Origin: Pseudobdellovibrionaceae bacterium
GTDB lineage: Bacteria > Bdellovibrionota > Bdellovibrionia > Bdellovibrionales > UBA1609
DNA: 64,000 nt
Assembly: GCA_023898385.1 (NCBI GenBank)
Contig: CP060220.1
Coordinates: 1,736,001 to 1,800,000, forward strand
Direction: 5' to 3'
Shown: piece after piece, positions 27,192 to 36,290 of the stretch
Numbering within the stretch: the first letter of the stretch is position 1
How the letters are laid out: every line of letters begins with the position of its first letter
Notes under the pieces: generated by a model
Database searches by the model: none
What the model was told of the DNA's origin: nothing
The model's input: only the letters and a program-made list of their open reading frames with translations
Made by a program: the position numbers and the translations under genes

Positions 27192-28853
27192 ATGTTTATG
27201 CAGTTTTACAAACGGACTTTATTTATATTCATCCATTTTGCTATCTACGGATTGGCAATGGCGCCGTGTGCCCTCACCCTCGCACAAATGGAAGATAACG
27301 TAAACAGCGAACCCACTGGGGCTGTTGATGGCAAAGATTCACGCACAGAGTTTTTTAAACTGATCCACGGCTCGCCTGAACTCACTCGCGTCAAAGATGA
27401 TAACCGCCTCAAAGACGAACCGACCAGAGCTCCTGCGAGTAACAAAAACGACACGTATGATTTCCTACTTGGAGCCGAACACGCCCAAAATCCCGAAGAG
27501 CGAGTGACCTATTTTCTCGAAGTAAGAAAACACGACAATGTTCTTCCTGTACTTTTGCGGCAAAACCCTAGTCATTCAGCTCCCCTCTCGATGCGTTTGA
27601 TGCCTGGCCAAATCATTCGTGTGGACGATACAGCCAGCGACTACCTTGCGACTTTACGCTTAGAGCAGCGAAACAATGGCGCCTGGAAAAAAATTGACGT
27701 GAGTTCAGCCCAAGAAAATCTAACCATTCATATGTATTATCAATGGCAAACCATGTTTTCAATTGGGGCAAACCTTCAGCCCGTGGAACTAAAGCTAAAC
27801 ATTCCGCCAGGGCGTAATGTGATCACAGTATTTAACAAGCCCGGCAGGTGGACTCCCACCGACTGTCAAGCCAGTGAAGATCTCTGTGTGGGATGGCCAG
27901 ACCAATATGCTAAAGTCTTCTTGTTTGACACGAAGATCATTGACTTAAAAGAACACGTGCCCGGAGAACACGAGTTTGCATTGTTCTACAATGTTGGCTT
28001 TTCCTACAAAACCGCAAATGGCGATTATAAAAACGGCATGGGATGGATCCCGGCTTCGCAAGCTGTACGCAATCTCAATTTCTTGCCTCAATCTTTAGAC
28101 AAGGTGAGGTCACTTGCGGCGACCGGCTTTATGACAGAAAAACAACGACGAGAGCAATTTCAAAGTTTCTTTCTATTTAAAAAGAATGCCACGACGTTGG
28201 ACAGTCAAAATACAAGGTGGACCCGCTTTGACAAGAACAATCGTGGCCAGGGGCTCTTCGATGTTAAAATTGCCTGGGATGCCATCTTTAAAACAGGATA
28301 CAACAACCTGAACCAGACTTTTCTTACTGATCCGCTGGTGCAGTACGTGGTCACACCTGGTGTTCGTGCGTCGGCCCCTATATTTATAGATTTGGATATC
28401 TCTGGCGAAGCTAACATCTCAATGCCCGTGGCATCTGAAGGTAGCCTCGAGCCAGCCTATATTTTAAAGCTCGACCAATGGCTCACGTACACGGCTCCCC
28501 TGAGGCTGGGTGATACGCCCTTGCGATTTGGGTTCGGGGGATATTACACCACCATGCTAAACTCCAACTCTAATTACGGATTTCGGTCACTGGTCGGATT
28601 TCAAGGCAAAGTCCAATTGGAAAATGCGACAAATTGGTACTACATTCGATATGGCGCTGTTGGCGCGGATTTAAATTTTGAATTTCGTAACAGAGAAGTA
28701 GGATTCGGCCTCGGATACAGGCTCGACCCCGACCGTCGTTTTGACGGCTGGTCCATATTTGCCGAAATTTCGGATACTCAGTACAAGTCCCCTAATACTG
28801 AAACCGTCACCGATCTGGATCAAATTGCCATTGGCGTGATGCGCGGATTCTAG
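27192..28853 (+). CDS. Secreted/outer-membrane protein with C-terminal barrel-like half
   Basis: The 553-residue product has an N-terminal hydrophobic segment (TLFIFIHFAIYGLAMAPCALTLA) fitting a signal peptide. The first half (about 70-300) appears as a beta-rich soluble domain; the last 200 residues alternate in barrel fashion (PLRLGDTPLRFGFGGYYTTM, VGFGLGYRLDPDRRFDGWSI) and end in IGVMRGF with terminal Phe. No strong ribosome-binding site is seen at ATG 27192. I recognise no domain; surface exposure is inferred. Confidence 0.65.
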   Translation: MFMQFYKRTLFIFIHFAIYGLAMAPCALTLAQMEDNVNSEPTGAVDGKDSRTEFFKLIHGSPELTRVKDDNRLKDEPTRAPASNKNDTYDFLLGAEHAQNPEERVTYFLEVRKHDNVLPVLLRQNPSHSAPLSMRLMPGQIIRVDDTASDYLATLRLEQRNNGAWKKIDVSSAQENLTIHMYYQWQTMFSIGANLQPVELKLNIPPGRNVITVFNKPGRWTPTDCQASEDLCVGWPDQYAKVFLFDTKIIDLKEHVPGEHEFALFYNVGFSYKTANGDYKNGMGWIPASQAVRNLNFLPQSLDKVRSLAATGFMTEKQRREQFQSFFLFKKNATTLDSQNTRWTRFDKNNRGQGLFDVKIAWDAIFKTGYNNLNQTFLTDPLVQYVVTPGVRASAPIFIDLDISGEANISMPVASEGSLEPAYILKLDQWLTYTAPLRLGDTPLRFGFGGYYTTMLNSNSNYGFRSLVGFQGKVQLENATNWYYIRYGAVGADLNFEFRNREVGFGLGYRLDPDRRFDGWSIFAEISDTQYKSPNTETVTDLDQIAIGVMRGF

Positions 28854-28956
28854 AACCAAAACCTTGCCCTTTCACGTTCGGCACACAAGTTCAACTTAAA
28901 TCAAAATCAACAAAGATATGTTCAAGTTTTTCTCACTTTCTGCCGATATATAAGAC

Positions 28957-30399
28957 ATGGGTTTTACGGAAGAACTCCCCTTTTTAGCCGCTCCAATGGC
29001 TTTGGCCATTGCCAGCCTTTTTGTGCCAATTATTATTAGGTTAGCCCATCGCTATGGCTGGTTATCGGCTCAAGATTTTAGACGAAAAGAAAACACCCGA
29101 GTTCCACTACTCGGAGGATTGGCCGTGTATTTGAGTTTTGCCATCTCAAGCTGGGTGTTTCAGATTGAATCTTCTTATGCCTTGATTGCCGCGGGCTTAC
29201 CCCTTGTCCTTGTTGGAATTAGCGACGACATTTTTGAGTTGGGACCTAAGTTTCGATTTCTCACGCAGGCCGTTTCTGTGGCCATTTGGTTGGCACTGAC
29301 CCCATCTTCTCAATTGTTACTTTCTCAAATGGGCGCCCATGAATGGGTCAGTCTGGGGATCACGGCTTTTTGGATCATTGGTATTATCAATGCCCTTAAC
29401 ATGATTGATGGGGTGGATGCCCTAGCCGGCGGCTTTTCCACCATTGCCTGTTTGTTTTTAGGAGCCATGGGCGGACAACTCGTATCAAGCCCCATAAATC
29501 TCGCAGCAGGTATTTTAGGGTTTTTATTATTCAATCGTCCCCCTGCTAAAATTTACCTCGGTGAAAGTGGCAGCACATTTTTGGGTCTCTCTTTAGCAAC
29601 GATGGGCGCCACGCTATCGCCAGAAGCTGTAGGCCCGCCATCGGTACTCATTCCCCTTTTTCTTTTAGCGTTTCCTGAAGTCGATGCGATAGCTTCAATC
29701 ATTCGACGAAAGAGGGCCAAATCTTCGGCCCTTAAAGCCGATCACGATCATATCCATCACAAATTAAAAAAGGTGGGCTTTGACACTAGACACGTACTTG
29801 CTGTAGTTTACGGCGCCACCGTCTACAGTGGGTTAACCGCATTCACTATCTTTTTTCTTGGCAATCATTGGGCCACTTGGGCCATTGGGATACTTGCAAC
29901 GGCGGGGCTATCCACACTGCTATGGGCCATACTCTACCTTGAACATCGACAAGCCCATCAGGTTTATCGATTTAGTCGTACGCTCCTTGAAAGACATCTC
30001 CCCATGGATCGCCCCTTCTTATTTGATCCTGAAAACTTTCACGCCACCATTTACGACTTGCTCCCCTACTATAAAGAACTTCAGTATCGCGGGGTCGCTG
30101 AAGTAAATAACTTCATTCAAGATTTTTCAGCGTATGTTTTAGAAAATCACCCCCATGCCTCACTCAAAGCCGTGGGATCTTATTCTGTAATGGTGGTAGA
30201 ACCGTTGCGAGACGACCATAAGAGTCTAATCCCCGCACTGCCTGAAAAATATTTCGATCTACTGGTCCGGCACAAGGTCAAGAAGAACGACGATGTGGTG
30301 CCCTGGGGAATGTCTTTTTATTCCTCACAGTTTCAAACGGCCGCCTTTTTTAAGAAATTTGACATTCCGACGGAAAAGCCCCTTCGCCAAGCGGCCTAG
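28957..30399 (+). CDS. Polyprenyl-phosphate N-acetylhexosamine-1-phosphate transferase (WecA/MraY type) with C-terminal extension
   Basis: The enzyme type moves a sugar-1-phosphate from a UDP-sugar to undecaprenyl phosphate, starting an O-antigen or other glycan. The first 340 residues hold about ten helices with the family motifs GISDDIFELGPKFRF (Asp pair), INALNMIDGVDALAGG and the cytoplasmic DHDHIHHKL histidine motif, plus an N-terminal block (RKENTRVPLLGGLAV). WecA-like rather than MraY-like is favoured because it is outside the mur cluster. About 130 extra residues (350-480) form a soluble domain (ERHLPMDRPFLFDPENFHAT) that I do not recognise. The gene is not next to other glycan genes. 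Confidence 0.9.
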   Translation: MGFTEELPFLAAPMALAIASLFVPIIIRLAHRYGWLSAQDFRRKENTRVPLLGGLAVYLSFAISSWVFQIESSYALIAAGLPLVLVGISDDIFELGPKFRFLTQAVSVAIWLALTPSSQLLLSQMGAHEWVSLGITAFWIIGIINALNMIDGVDALAGGFSTIACLFLGAMGGQLVSSPINLAAGILGFLLFNRPPAKIYLGESGSTFLGLSLATMGATLSPEAVGPPSVLIPLFLLAFPEVDAIASIIRRKRAKSSALKADHDHIHHKLKKVGFDTRHVLAVVYGATVYSGLTAFTIFFLGNHWATWAIGILATAGLSTLLWAILYLEHRQAHQVYRFSRTLLERHLPMDRPFLFDPENFHATIYDLLPYYKELQYRGVAEVNNFIQDFSAYVLENHPHASLKAVGSYSVMVVEPLRDDHKSLIPALPEKYFDLLVRHKVKKNDDVVPWGMSFYSSQFQTAAFFKKFDIPTEKPLRQAA

Positions 30400-30505
30400 C
30401 CCCCCATCTAAACCAGACAGACTTTTCCTTATGCCCTTATGCTTCGTGGCATTTACAAATCCCAACCACTAGATATAGGATGCCATTCACATAAGGAGAA
30501 CCCCT

Positions 30506-31090
30506 ATGAGAATATTTAAAGCTATAGCCTTAACGATCATCGCCCTAAACCTCACCGCCTGTGGCGTTCGCTCCATTCCGAAAGCCAAACTCAATGTGGA
30601 AGAAAAAGCTGCCGAGATCACCAATCAATACAAGCGCCGCAGTGACTTGGTTCCTGCTCTTGTCAAAGTTGTCAAAGGTTATGCCACCCACGAAAAAGAA
30701 GTCCTCACTCGGGTGACAGAAGCTCGGGCAAAAGTTTCACAAATGAACCTGGATGTGAGCCAACTTGATCCGCAAAAACTAAAAGAGTTCCAAGCGGCCC
30801 AGGGTCAGCTGTCGCAAGCCTTAGGGCGTCTACTTGTGAGCGTGGAAAGATATCCTGATCTCAAGGCTAATCAAAATTTCCGCGACCTGCAAGCCCAACT
30901 GGAAGGCACTGAAAATCGAATTGCGATCGCTCGCCAGAGATACATTGAATCTATTAAGCTATTTAATGAGCAGATCTTAGTATTCCCGACGAATTTGACC
31001 AATAAAGTATTTTTTCATTATGAGAAAATGCCACAGTGGGAAGTTGATGCTGCTGAACAGGTAGAGAAAATGCCTGAGGTTGACCTCTAG
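30506..31090 (+). CDS. lemA: LemA-family lipoprotein
   Basis: The product is 194 residues. The N-terminus carries a lipobox (ALTIIALNLTAC|G), which replaces the plain membrane anchor of many LemA proteins. The family core is evident: YKRRSDLVPALVKVVKGYAT, then ARAKVSQM, a long coiled helix, and IAIARQRYIESIKLFNEQIL, VFPTNLTNKVFFH. AAGGAG precedes the ATG. It is followed without gap by two TPM-domain genes, the typical LemA operon, associated with envelope protein quality control though not well defined. Confidence 0.94.
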   Translation: MRIFKAIALTIIALNLTACGVRSIPKAKLNVEEKAAEITNQYKRRSDLVPALVKVVKGYATHEKEVLTRVTEARAKVSQMNLDVSQLDPQKLKEFQAAQGQLSQALGRLLVSVERYPDLKANQNFRDLQAQLEGTENRIAIARQRYIESIKLFNEQILVFPTNLTNKVFFHYEKMPQWEVDAAEQVEKMPEVDL

Positions 31091-31845
31091 TGCTAGTGAG
31101 AATTTTTCTCAGCGCCCTACTCACCTGGGCCTCTATGGCCTGGGGTGCCGAGTTTTCGGTGCCTCCACTTAGGGGCGCCGTAAATGATTATGCAGCTATC
31201 ATTAGCCCCAGCGACGAACAACAACTAGAACAGTTATTGCGAGCGGTTCACTCAAAAGCTCATATCCAAATGGCCATCCTCACCGTGACTAGCCTGCAGG
31301 GCTACGCCATTGAGCAAGCCTCTATTGCCATCACTGATCAGTGGAAACTGGGCGACAAAGACCGAGACGATGGACTTTTATTGCTCGTAGCTCCAAATGA
31401 ACGACGGGTTCGAATTGAAGTGGGCCAAGGATTAGAAGGGCAGATACCTGATGCCATCGCAAACAGGATCATTCAAAACGTGATCTTGCCTGAATTCAAA
31501 TCGGGACAATTTTCACAAGGCGTACTGCTGGGGACAACCGCTCTGGTCAATGCCGCTGACCCTAGTCTTGATTTGTCGAACATTGTCAGTTCTTCTACGC
31601 TAAAGAAAGTACGATCCAAGGAAGCTTCGCCATTTAAAAAACTCATTTTCAATTTTATTGTTTTTATCTTTTTTATTTTGTTTGTTCTCGGAGGGCATCG
31701 CCGAGGCGGACTTGCGGGATTTTTACTTGGGTCCGCCCTTGGACATGGCATGGGACGCGGTCGACACGGCGGGTTTGGCGGCGGCGGTGGCTTTGGTGGC
31801 GGTGGCGGCGGATTCAGTGGCGGCGGCGCTTCGGGAGGCTGGTAG
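31090..31845 (+). CDS. TPM-domain (YgcG-like) membrane-anchored protein with Gly-rich tail
   Basis: The start GTG at 31090 shares its first base with the lemA stop (TAGTG). The 251-residue product has a signal peptide, a periplasmic TPM domain at about 25-160 (LRGAVNDYAAIISPSDEQQL, VGQGLEGQIPDAIANRII), one transmembrane helix (LIFNFIVFIFFILFVLGG) and a tail of Gly, His and Arg ending GGGASGGW. That tail is typical of YgcG-type partners of LemA. The function of the pair is unproven; TPM domains in plant and worm homologues act in photosystem repair and receptor assembly. Confidence 0.92.
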   Translation: MLVRIFLSALLTWASMAWGAEFSVPPLRGAVNDYAAIISPSDEQQLEQLLRAVHSKAHIQMAILTVTSLQGYAIEQASIAITDQWKLGDKDRDDGLLLLVAPNERRVRIEVGQGLEGQIPDAIANRIIQNVILPEFKSGQFSQGVLLGTTALVNAADPSLDLSNIVSSSTLKKVRSKEASPFKKLIFNFIVFIFFILFVLGGHRRGGLAGFLLGSALGHGMGRGRHGGFGGGGGFGGGGGGFSGGGASGGW

Positions 31846-31847
31846 AA

Positions 31848-32501
31848 ATGAAATGTCCAAAATGGCTCAATGATTATATGACTGACGAGGAACTCTCTGA
31901 AATCGGTGGCGCCGTGACCTCGGTAGAAGAGCGCACAACGGGCGAAATCGTGCCGGTGGTGGTTCGAAGATCTTCCACCATTGGGCATGTGCCAGTTATT
32001 CTCATGTTGGTATTTATATTGGTCGGCATGATTGCCTACAGTGTGGGATTCCTCTCTGGCCACCTCGATGAACATTGGTTTCTTTCGCTCGCCTATCTCA
32101 CTTTGGGGATAGCGCTCGTTCGATGGCTGGCATCAGTGCCCGCCGTGTGCCGATGGCTTACATCAGCACAAGATCAGGTGGAACAAGTCGAGCAAAGAGC
32201 GCTTATTGAGTTTTATAATCATGCCGCTGATCGCACAAAACGCAACACTGGCATACTGTTGTTTATTTCGATGCTAGAACATCGAGCCGTGGTTTTAGCC
32301 GACAAAGCCATCGCAGACAAACTGCCCCCTGAAACCTGGGATCACGTTATAGTTGATATGCTAAAACTTCTAAAACAAAAGAGACTAAAAAGTGCCATGA
32401 TCTCAGGCATTGAGTCCTGCGGAAAAATCCTTTCAGAACACTTTCCAAAATCCGCCGATGACAGCAACGAAATCTCGAATGGTTTAATTATCATAGAATA
32501 A
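31848..32501 (+). CDS. Second TPM-domain protein of the LemA operon
   Basis: The 217-residue protein begins with a TPM half-domain (MTDEELSEIGGAVTSVEERT then TGEIVPVVVRRS), has two transmembrane helices at about 45-68 and 78-98, and continues the TPM fold on the other side (RNTGILLFISMLEHRAVVLA, DKAIADKLPPETWDHVI). This split-TPM layout is common for the second TPM gene of lemA operons. It follows the first after two bases. Its last 18 bases overlap antisense with the next gene. Confidence 0.9.
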   Translation: MKCPKWLNDYMTDEELSEIGGAVTSVEERTTGEIVPVVVRRSSTIGHVPVILMLVFILVGMIAYSVGFLSGHLDEHWFLSLAYLTLGIALVRWLASVPAVCRWLTSAQDQVEQVEQRALIEFYNHAADRTKRNTGILLFISMLEHRAVVLADKAIADKLPPETWDHVIVDMLKLLKQKRLKSAMISGIESCGKILSEHFPKSADDSNEISNGLIIIE

Positions 32502-33146
32502 TGAAATTGATTTCACATTCACCTTATACTTGGACAAAGTGTCGTCCCCGTCTGAAGACAACCAAATCGCCAACACATCGTGAGGCCCATCGAGCTTGGC
32601 TTTTAACGCGAACGGCTCAGTAGACTCGTTGTGCTCAATTGACCACTGCATATTTTCGCTGATTAATTCGCTCAATGGGTGCTGGCGGGTGTTGCCTATT
32701 AAGTCAGTTTGATCCACCAAATTTAAAAAATAGATTTTGTCGATTCCCACACCCTCGGGCGCTAAACTATAAAGCTTTTTTATCCAATCCGCTGCGATGG
32801 CTTTTTGAAAAAAGTTAAGGCGGTTTTCTCCCTTTAGAACCAGCCCCAAACGAAAGCGAAAGTCATCCGCCTTTTTTTGACCCTGTCGCATTTTTTGTTT
32901 AAACTTCAGATCACCCTCGATTTTCAATTTAACTTCTACAGCATTTACGGCAAGTGCTTTTTCAAGCGGATAAATCAGCGGACTTGCCGATTTATCCACG
33001 TCAATTGTTAAACCTTCGCTATCAAAAACCACTTTGTTGGCCGGAATTTTTCGGTAGGTCAAATTTTGCCAGCCATTTGAAGATTGCAGAGGAATGGCCA
33101 AGACTGACCAAAGCACCGTGAGCCCCTTATTTTTTATCCACATCAC
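32484..33146 (-). CDS. Secreted protein of unknown function (possibly DUF3047-like)
   Basis: The 220-residue product begins MMWIKNKGLTVLWSVLAIPLQ, a plausible signal peptide. The mature protein is beta-rich (ANKVVFDSEGLTIDVDKSAS, VEVKLKIEGDLKFKQKMRQG) and ends SLFYDN. The pattern of a YRxIPxNxVVF opening, a DKSAS-P block and a pair of later beta segments faintly recalls DUF3047, but I would not assign it. It is convergent with the TPM gene, with 18 bases overlap. Confidence 0.6.
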   Translation of the reverse strand: MMWIKNKGLTVLWSVLAIPLQSSNGWQNLTYRKIPANKVVFDSEGLTIDVDKSASPLIYPLEKALAVNAVEVKLKIEGDLKFKQKMRQGQKKADDFRFRLGLVLKGENRLNFFQKAIAADWIKKLYSLAPEGVGIDKIYFLNLVDQTDLIGNTRQHPLSELISENMQWSIEHNESTEPFALKAKLDGPHDVLAIWLSSDGDDTLSKYKVNVKSISLFYDN

Positions 33147-33179
33147 CTGAGTCGACCTCTCCTTAATTAAATTATTCTA

Positions 33180-33887
33180 ATGCAGAAAAGAATATATGAT
33201 GTAAGAATATGTTCAATGTTAAGTTCTATGCGCGCAAGTTTTACTCCGACGGGAGGATTTTTCTACCATTACTCGGCATGGCGATACAATCGGTCGCTAT
33301 GGGGGCCTTTTCGGCATAAACTCAATGGCTGGCTAAAGCGTTGGAACCCTCAACAGAAAAATCTGGTGTTAGTGGGTGCCAGTGGCGGCTACTCACTGAA
33401 TGAAGATTTTTTGTCTCGATTTGACAACCTCACCTGCATAGACCCAGACCCATTGGCGCGTCTTCTTTTTAAACGACGGTTTTCTGATCTCTCTGTGCAT
33501 TGGGTGGAGCATGATTATTTTCGACTCGACACTTCTAGTCCCCAACCTCATGGATGGAAACAGATTTCCAATGACTTCTCTGACCACGCCATACTCATCT
33601 GTAATTTTCTCGGACAAGCTCCACTGCTCCTTGCAAAACAGTTTAAAAATGAAACATTTAATAAACAATATGTAGAATGGAAGACCTACTTGAACCTGGC
33701 CCTAGAAAATCGCTCTTGGGCGTCTTATCACGATCTCTATTCAGCATCAAAACCTGAGCGCACCTCTGCACCCACTGTCATCGATCATTTGACCGCTGAC
33801 CTATTCATTCGATATAGATCAAAAGAACAATTCATGTGGCATCGGCTACCGACGGAAGTTCACTTGATTGAAGCTCTCTACAGCTAA
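33180..33887 (+). CDS. Possible SAM-dependent methyltransferase-like protein
   Basis: The 235-residue product contains a Rossmann-like motif I at about 62-75 (NLVLVGASGGYSLNEDFL) followed by an acidic post-I motif (LTCIDPDPLARLLFKRRF), which is the layout of class I methyltransferases. A catalytic motif is not evident (ILICNFLGQAPLL is in the expected motif IV place). The start is uncertain: ATG at 33180, 33216 and 33228 all lack a good Shine-Dalgarno sequence. It is divergent from 32484-33146 and 30 bases ahead of the MscS gene. Substrate unknown. Confidence 0.55.
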   Translation: MQKRIYDVRICSMLSSMRASFTPTGGFFYHYSAWRYNRSLWGPFRHKLNGWLKRWNPQQKNLVLVGASGGYSLNEDFLSRFDNLTCIDPDPLARLLFKRRFSDLSVHWVEHDYFRLDTSSPQPHGWKQISNDFSDHAILICNFLGQAPLLLAKQFKNETFNKQYVEWKTYLNLALENRSWASYHDLYSASKPERTSAPTVIDHLTADLFIRYRSKEQFMWHRLPTEVHLIEALYS

Positions 33888-33917
33888 GTCGGGCCTGCTA
33901 CTTTAAAGGACCTTGAA

Positions 33918-35531
33918 ATGAAAATTTTTTTGAACACCGTCTTTTTTTTAGTATTGGCACTAGCTTGTTTGGCTGATTCGCCATTGGCGCCTCTGAAGCT
34001 CGATCATCCGCGAGATACGGTTCATTCTTTCATACAAGCGATGAATGACTACAAACATGGCCTCGATACTGGTGACAAGGCTCTCCAATCAAGAATTGAT
34101 GATGCTGCTCGCACACTCGATCTCACGGATGTCCCCTTTATCGTCAGAAAAGAAAAAGGTCATGAAGCTGCAAAATTACTAAAAGAAGTCATCGATAGAG
34201 TGATTGTTATTAACTATGATTTGATACCAGACAATCCCAACAGGGACACGCCCTGGCGCCTTAAGGATACAGAAATCAAAGTCTTTAGAGTCGACAGCGG
34301 CGAACACAAGGGTGAGTTTTTGTTCTCCAAAGAAACGGTGGAACGGGCCAAAGAGTTTTATGAAAAAGTAAAAGACCTTCCCTACCTGGCCAACAGCGGA
34401 CAAGGGGCCGGATACAAAGCGCCGTGGACAGAGCGCATGGTCCCTCACTGGGCGAGGGGAAAATTCTTGGGCTTAGAAAAGTGGCAGTGGCTGGGTTTAT
34501 TTCTTGCTATTTTAGTTGGCCTTATTTCAAAATTCTTAGCCTCAAAGGTCGTCAAGGTACTCAAAAAGTTCGCGCCCCAACGAGCCGACTCACAACGGCA
34601 AGTGCTTCTGGATGCTATCGAAAAGCCTTCTGGGCTTTTTTTGGCATCCTTATTTTGGCTTTTGTCTCTACAGCTTCTGCAACTCGAAGGATTGACTTTG
34701 AAACTTTTGACCTTTGTTGTGCAGGTCATATTGAGTGTCAGTATTATTTGGGCGGCCTACCGTTTGTGTGATGTGGTTACTGCCTACCTTTTGGGCTTGG
34801 CACAGAAAACGGAGTCCGATTTGGACGACCATTTGGTGCCACTGGTCTCAAGGAGCCTTCGAATTTTCGTTGTGGTCATGGGAACTTTATTAGCCATTGA
34901 TAATCTGGGCTTTGATGTCATGTCGTTGATAGCTGGTCTTGGTCTGGGAGGCTTGGCCTTTGCTCTTGCCGCCAAAGACACAGCGGCGAATCTCTTTGGA
35001 TCCGTAATGATTATACTGGATCGCCCGTTTCGCATAGGCGATTGGATCAAAGTGGGAGACATGGAGGGGACCGTTGTAAATATTGGCTTTCGATCCACCA
35101 GATTGCGCACATTTTATGATTCCCTTGTCTCCGTTCCCAATAGCGCATTGGCTAATATGAATATCGACAATATGGGATTAAGGCAGTACCGAAGGGTGCG
35201 CGCGACCCTGGGTTTAACCTACAACACTCCACCAGATAAAATAGAGACGTTCACGGCAGGCATTCGAGAGCTGTTGATAAAACATCCAGCTGTGCGAAAA
35301 GATAATTTTCATGTAGTATTTCAGGGATACAATGACTCAAGTCTCGATATTATGCTTTATTACTTTTTAGACGTACCTGACTGGGCTTCAGAGCTTAAGT
35401 ACCGACAAGAATTGTATTTAGAAATCTTAAAACTAGCCCAAAACATCGGCGTGAGCTTTGCGTTTCCATCGCGCAGTATTTATATGGAAAGTGGAAATAT
35501 AGATTTGGCGGCTAAAACTCCGACAATTTAA
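33918..35531 (+). CDS. Mechanosensitive ion channel, MscS family, with periplasmic N-domain
   Basis: The 537-residue protein has a signal peptide (MKIFLNTVFFLVLALACLA), a periplasmic domain of about 160 residues, about four to five membrane helices from residue 185, and the MscS pore and beta domains at about 340-430 (LIAGLGLGGLAFALAAKDTA, ANLFGSVMIILDRPFRIGDW, GTVVNIGFRSTRLRTFYDSL, VPNSALANMNIDN). The pore helix Gly/Ala pattern is intact. The N-terminal domain resembles that of other large MscS proteins of marine and predatory bacteria. It relieves osmotic pressure on hypo-osmotic shock. Confidence 0.93.
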   Translation: MKIFLNTVFFLVLALACLADSPLAPLKLDHPRDTVHSFIQAMNDYKHGLDTGDKALQSRIDDAARTLDLTDVPFIVRKEKGHEAAKLLKEVIDRVIVINYDLIPDNPNRDTPWRLKDTEIKVFRVDSGEHKGEFLFSKETVERAKEFYEKVKDLPYLANSGQGAGYKAPWTERMVPHWARGKFLGLEKWQWLGLFLAILVGLISKFLASKVVKVLKKFAPQRADSQRQVLLDAIEKPSGLFLASLFWLLSLQLLQLEGLTLKLLTFVVQVILSVSIIWAAYRLCDVVTAYLLGLAQKTESDLDDHLVPLVSRSLRIFVVVMGTLLAIDNLGFDVMSLIAGLGLGGLAFALAAKDTAANLFGSVMIILDRPFRIGDWIKVGDMEGTVVNIGFRSTRLRTFYDSLVSVPNSALANMNIDNMGLRQYRRVRATLGLTYNTPPDKIETFTAGIRELLIKHPAVRKDNFHVVFQGYNDSSLDIMLYYFLDVPDWASELKYRQELYLEILKLAQNIGVSFAFPSRSIYMESGNIDLAAKTPTI

Positions 35532-36277
35532 GCGGCCGAAAACCAATGCTCTAGACGTTGCTCATCGGTTTTGCTTCGAAGCGGCAGAATCGCAAGTCGG
35601 CGACGCTGTTCGGGCTCTTGATTTTCAATAATATAACAAGTGAGCTCAACGGGTTTACCACCGGTGAGCTTACTCATTCGCACCTTAAAATATCCCGCCA
35701 CCCAATCAGGCAAAGCGTCTCTCACCAACACTCCACCCACCGAAATATCAACTGAAGTGGTCTCAAAACGTCGCCCACGACCCAGAATTTCTATTTTCAT
35801 TTTTTTTCGATAACGCTTAAATGTCCGCGGTATAAAAGACTTATCTATGTCATGAGAAATATCAATCTCATTAGAAAACTCATCCACATCAGGAAGATTA
35901 TCTACCACACTCTTAGGCTGGTGATCCACTTTATCGACCCGATCCAACTCGATCAGGTCAGCCAGGTCTTCTTTTGAATGAATGGGCGGTTTTGGTTTTG
36001 CAGCTTGCGGCCGGCGCGGCACAGCCGCCACTCGCCCCGGACGCGGCGGCATCTGATTTGAAAAATCTATCTGCCGACTGAGAGATTCTGTCAGACCAGG
36101 TACCTCTTCCACTGGCTGCCATTGACGCCATCCCTCTCGCCACACGAACCATGACTGCAACTCTTCAGAACCTAAAGCTGTACAAATGGCTCTGGCCTCA
36201 TCAAAAAAGATTCCGTCAACCTTATGACCTGAATCTGTATTAAAAAGACACCAAAGGTGTTGACGTCGTTGGCTAAT
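35528..36277 (-). CDS. GYF_2 plus PilZ-domain protein, predicted AUU start
   Basis: The frame is open from 36286 and encodes a GYF_2/DUF4339-like domain (HLWCLFNTDSGHKVDGIFFD, then SWFVWREGWRQWQPVEE) and a C-terminal PilZ domain with the c-di-GMP contact motifs RTFKR and DISVGG. The first AUG/GUG/UUG, TTG 36160, lies inside the GYF domain. ATT at 36275-36277 has AGGGGG five bases upstream, right after the stop of the preceding gene, so I take it as the start (249 residues). The linker is Pro/Lys-rich (PPRPGRVAAVPRRPQ). It probably links c-di-GMP signalling to a protein partner bound by GYF. Its stop overlaps the MscS stop region. Confidence 0.8.
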   Translation of the reverse strand: MSQRRQHLWCLFNTDSGHKVDGIFFDEARAICTALGSEELQSWFVWREGWRQWQPVEEVPGLTESLSRQIDFSNQMPPRPGRVAAVPRRPQAAKPKPPIHSKEDLADLIELDRVDKVDHQPKSVVDNLPDVDEFSNEIDISHDIDKSFIPRTFKRYRKKMKIEILGRGRRFETTSVDISVGGVLVRDALPDWVAGYFKVRMSKLTGGKPVELTCYIIENQEPEQRRRLAILPLRSKTDEQRLEHWFSAA

Positions 36278-36290
36278 AGGATCCCCCTAA
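36275..36290 (-). promoter_or_regulatory. Strong ribosome-binding site in front of an AUU codon
   Basis: On the minus strand AGGGGG-ATCCT-ATT places a strong Shine-Dalgarno sequence five bases from ATT. The AG of this site belongs to the TAG stop of the upstream coiled-coil gene, so termination and re-initiation are adjacent. Confidence 0.6.

Noticed and set aside
31473..32075. Pro-rich minus-strand frame opposite the Gly-rich tail of the TPM protein
   Set aside because: Glycine codons read backwards give proline; the plus-strand LemA-TPM operon is clear.
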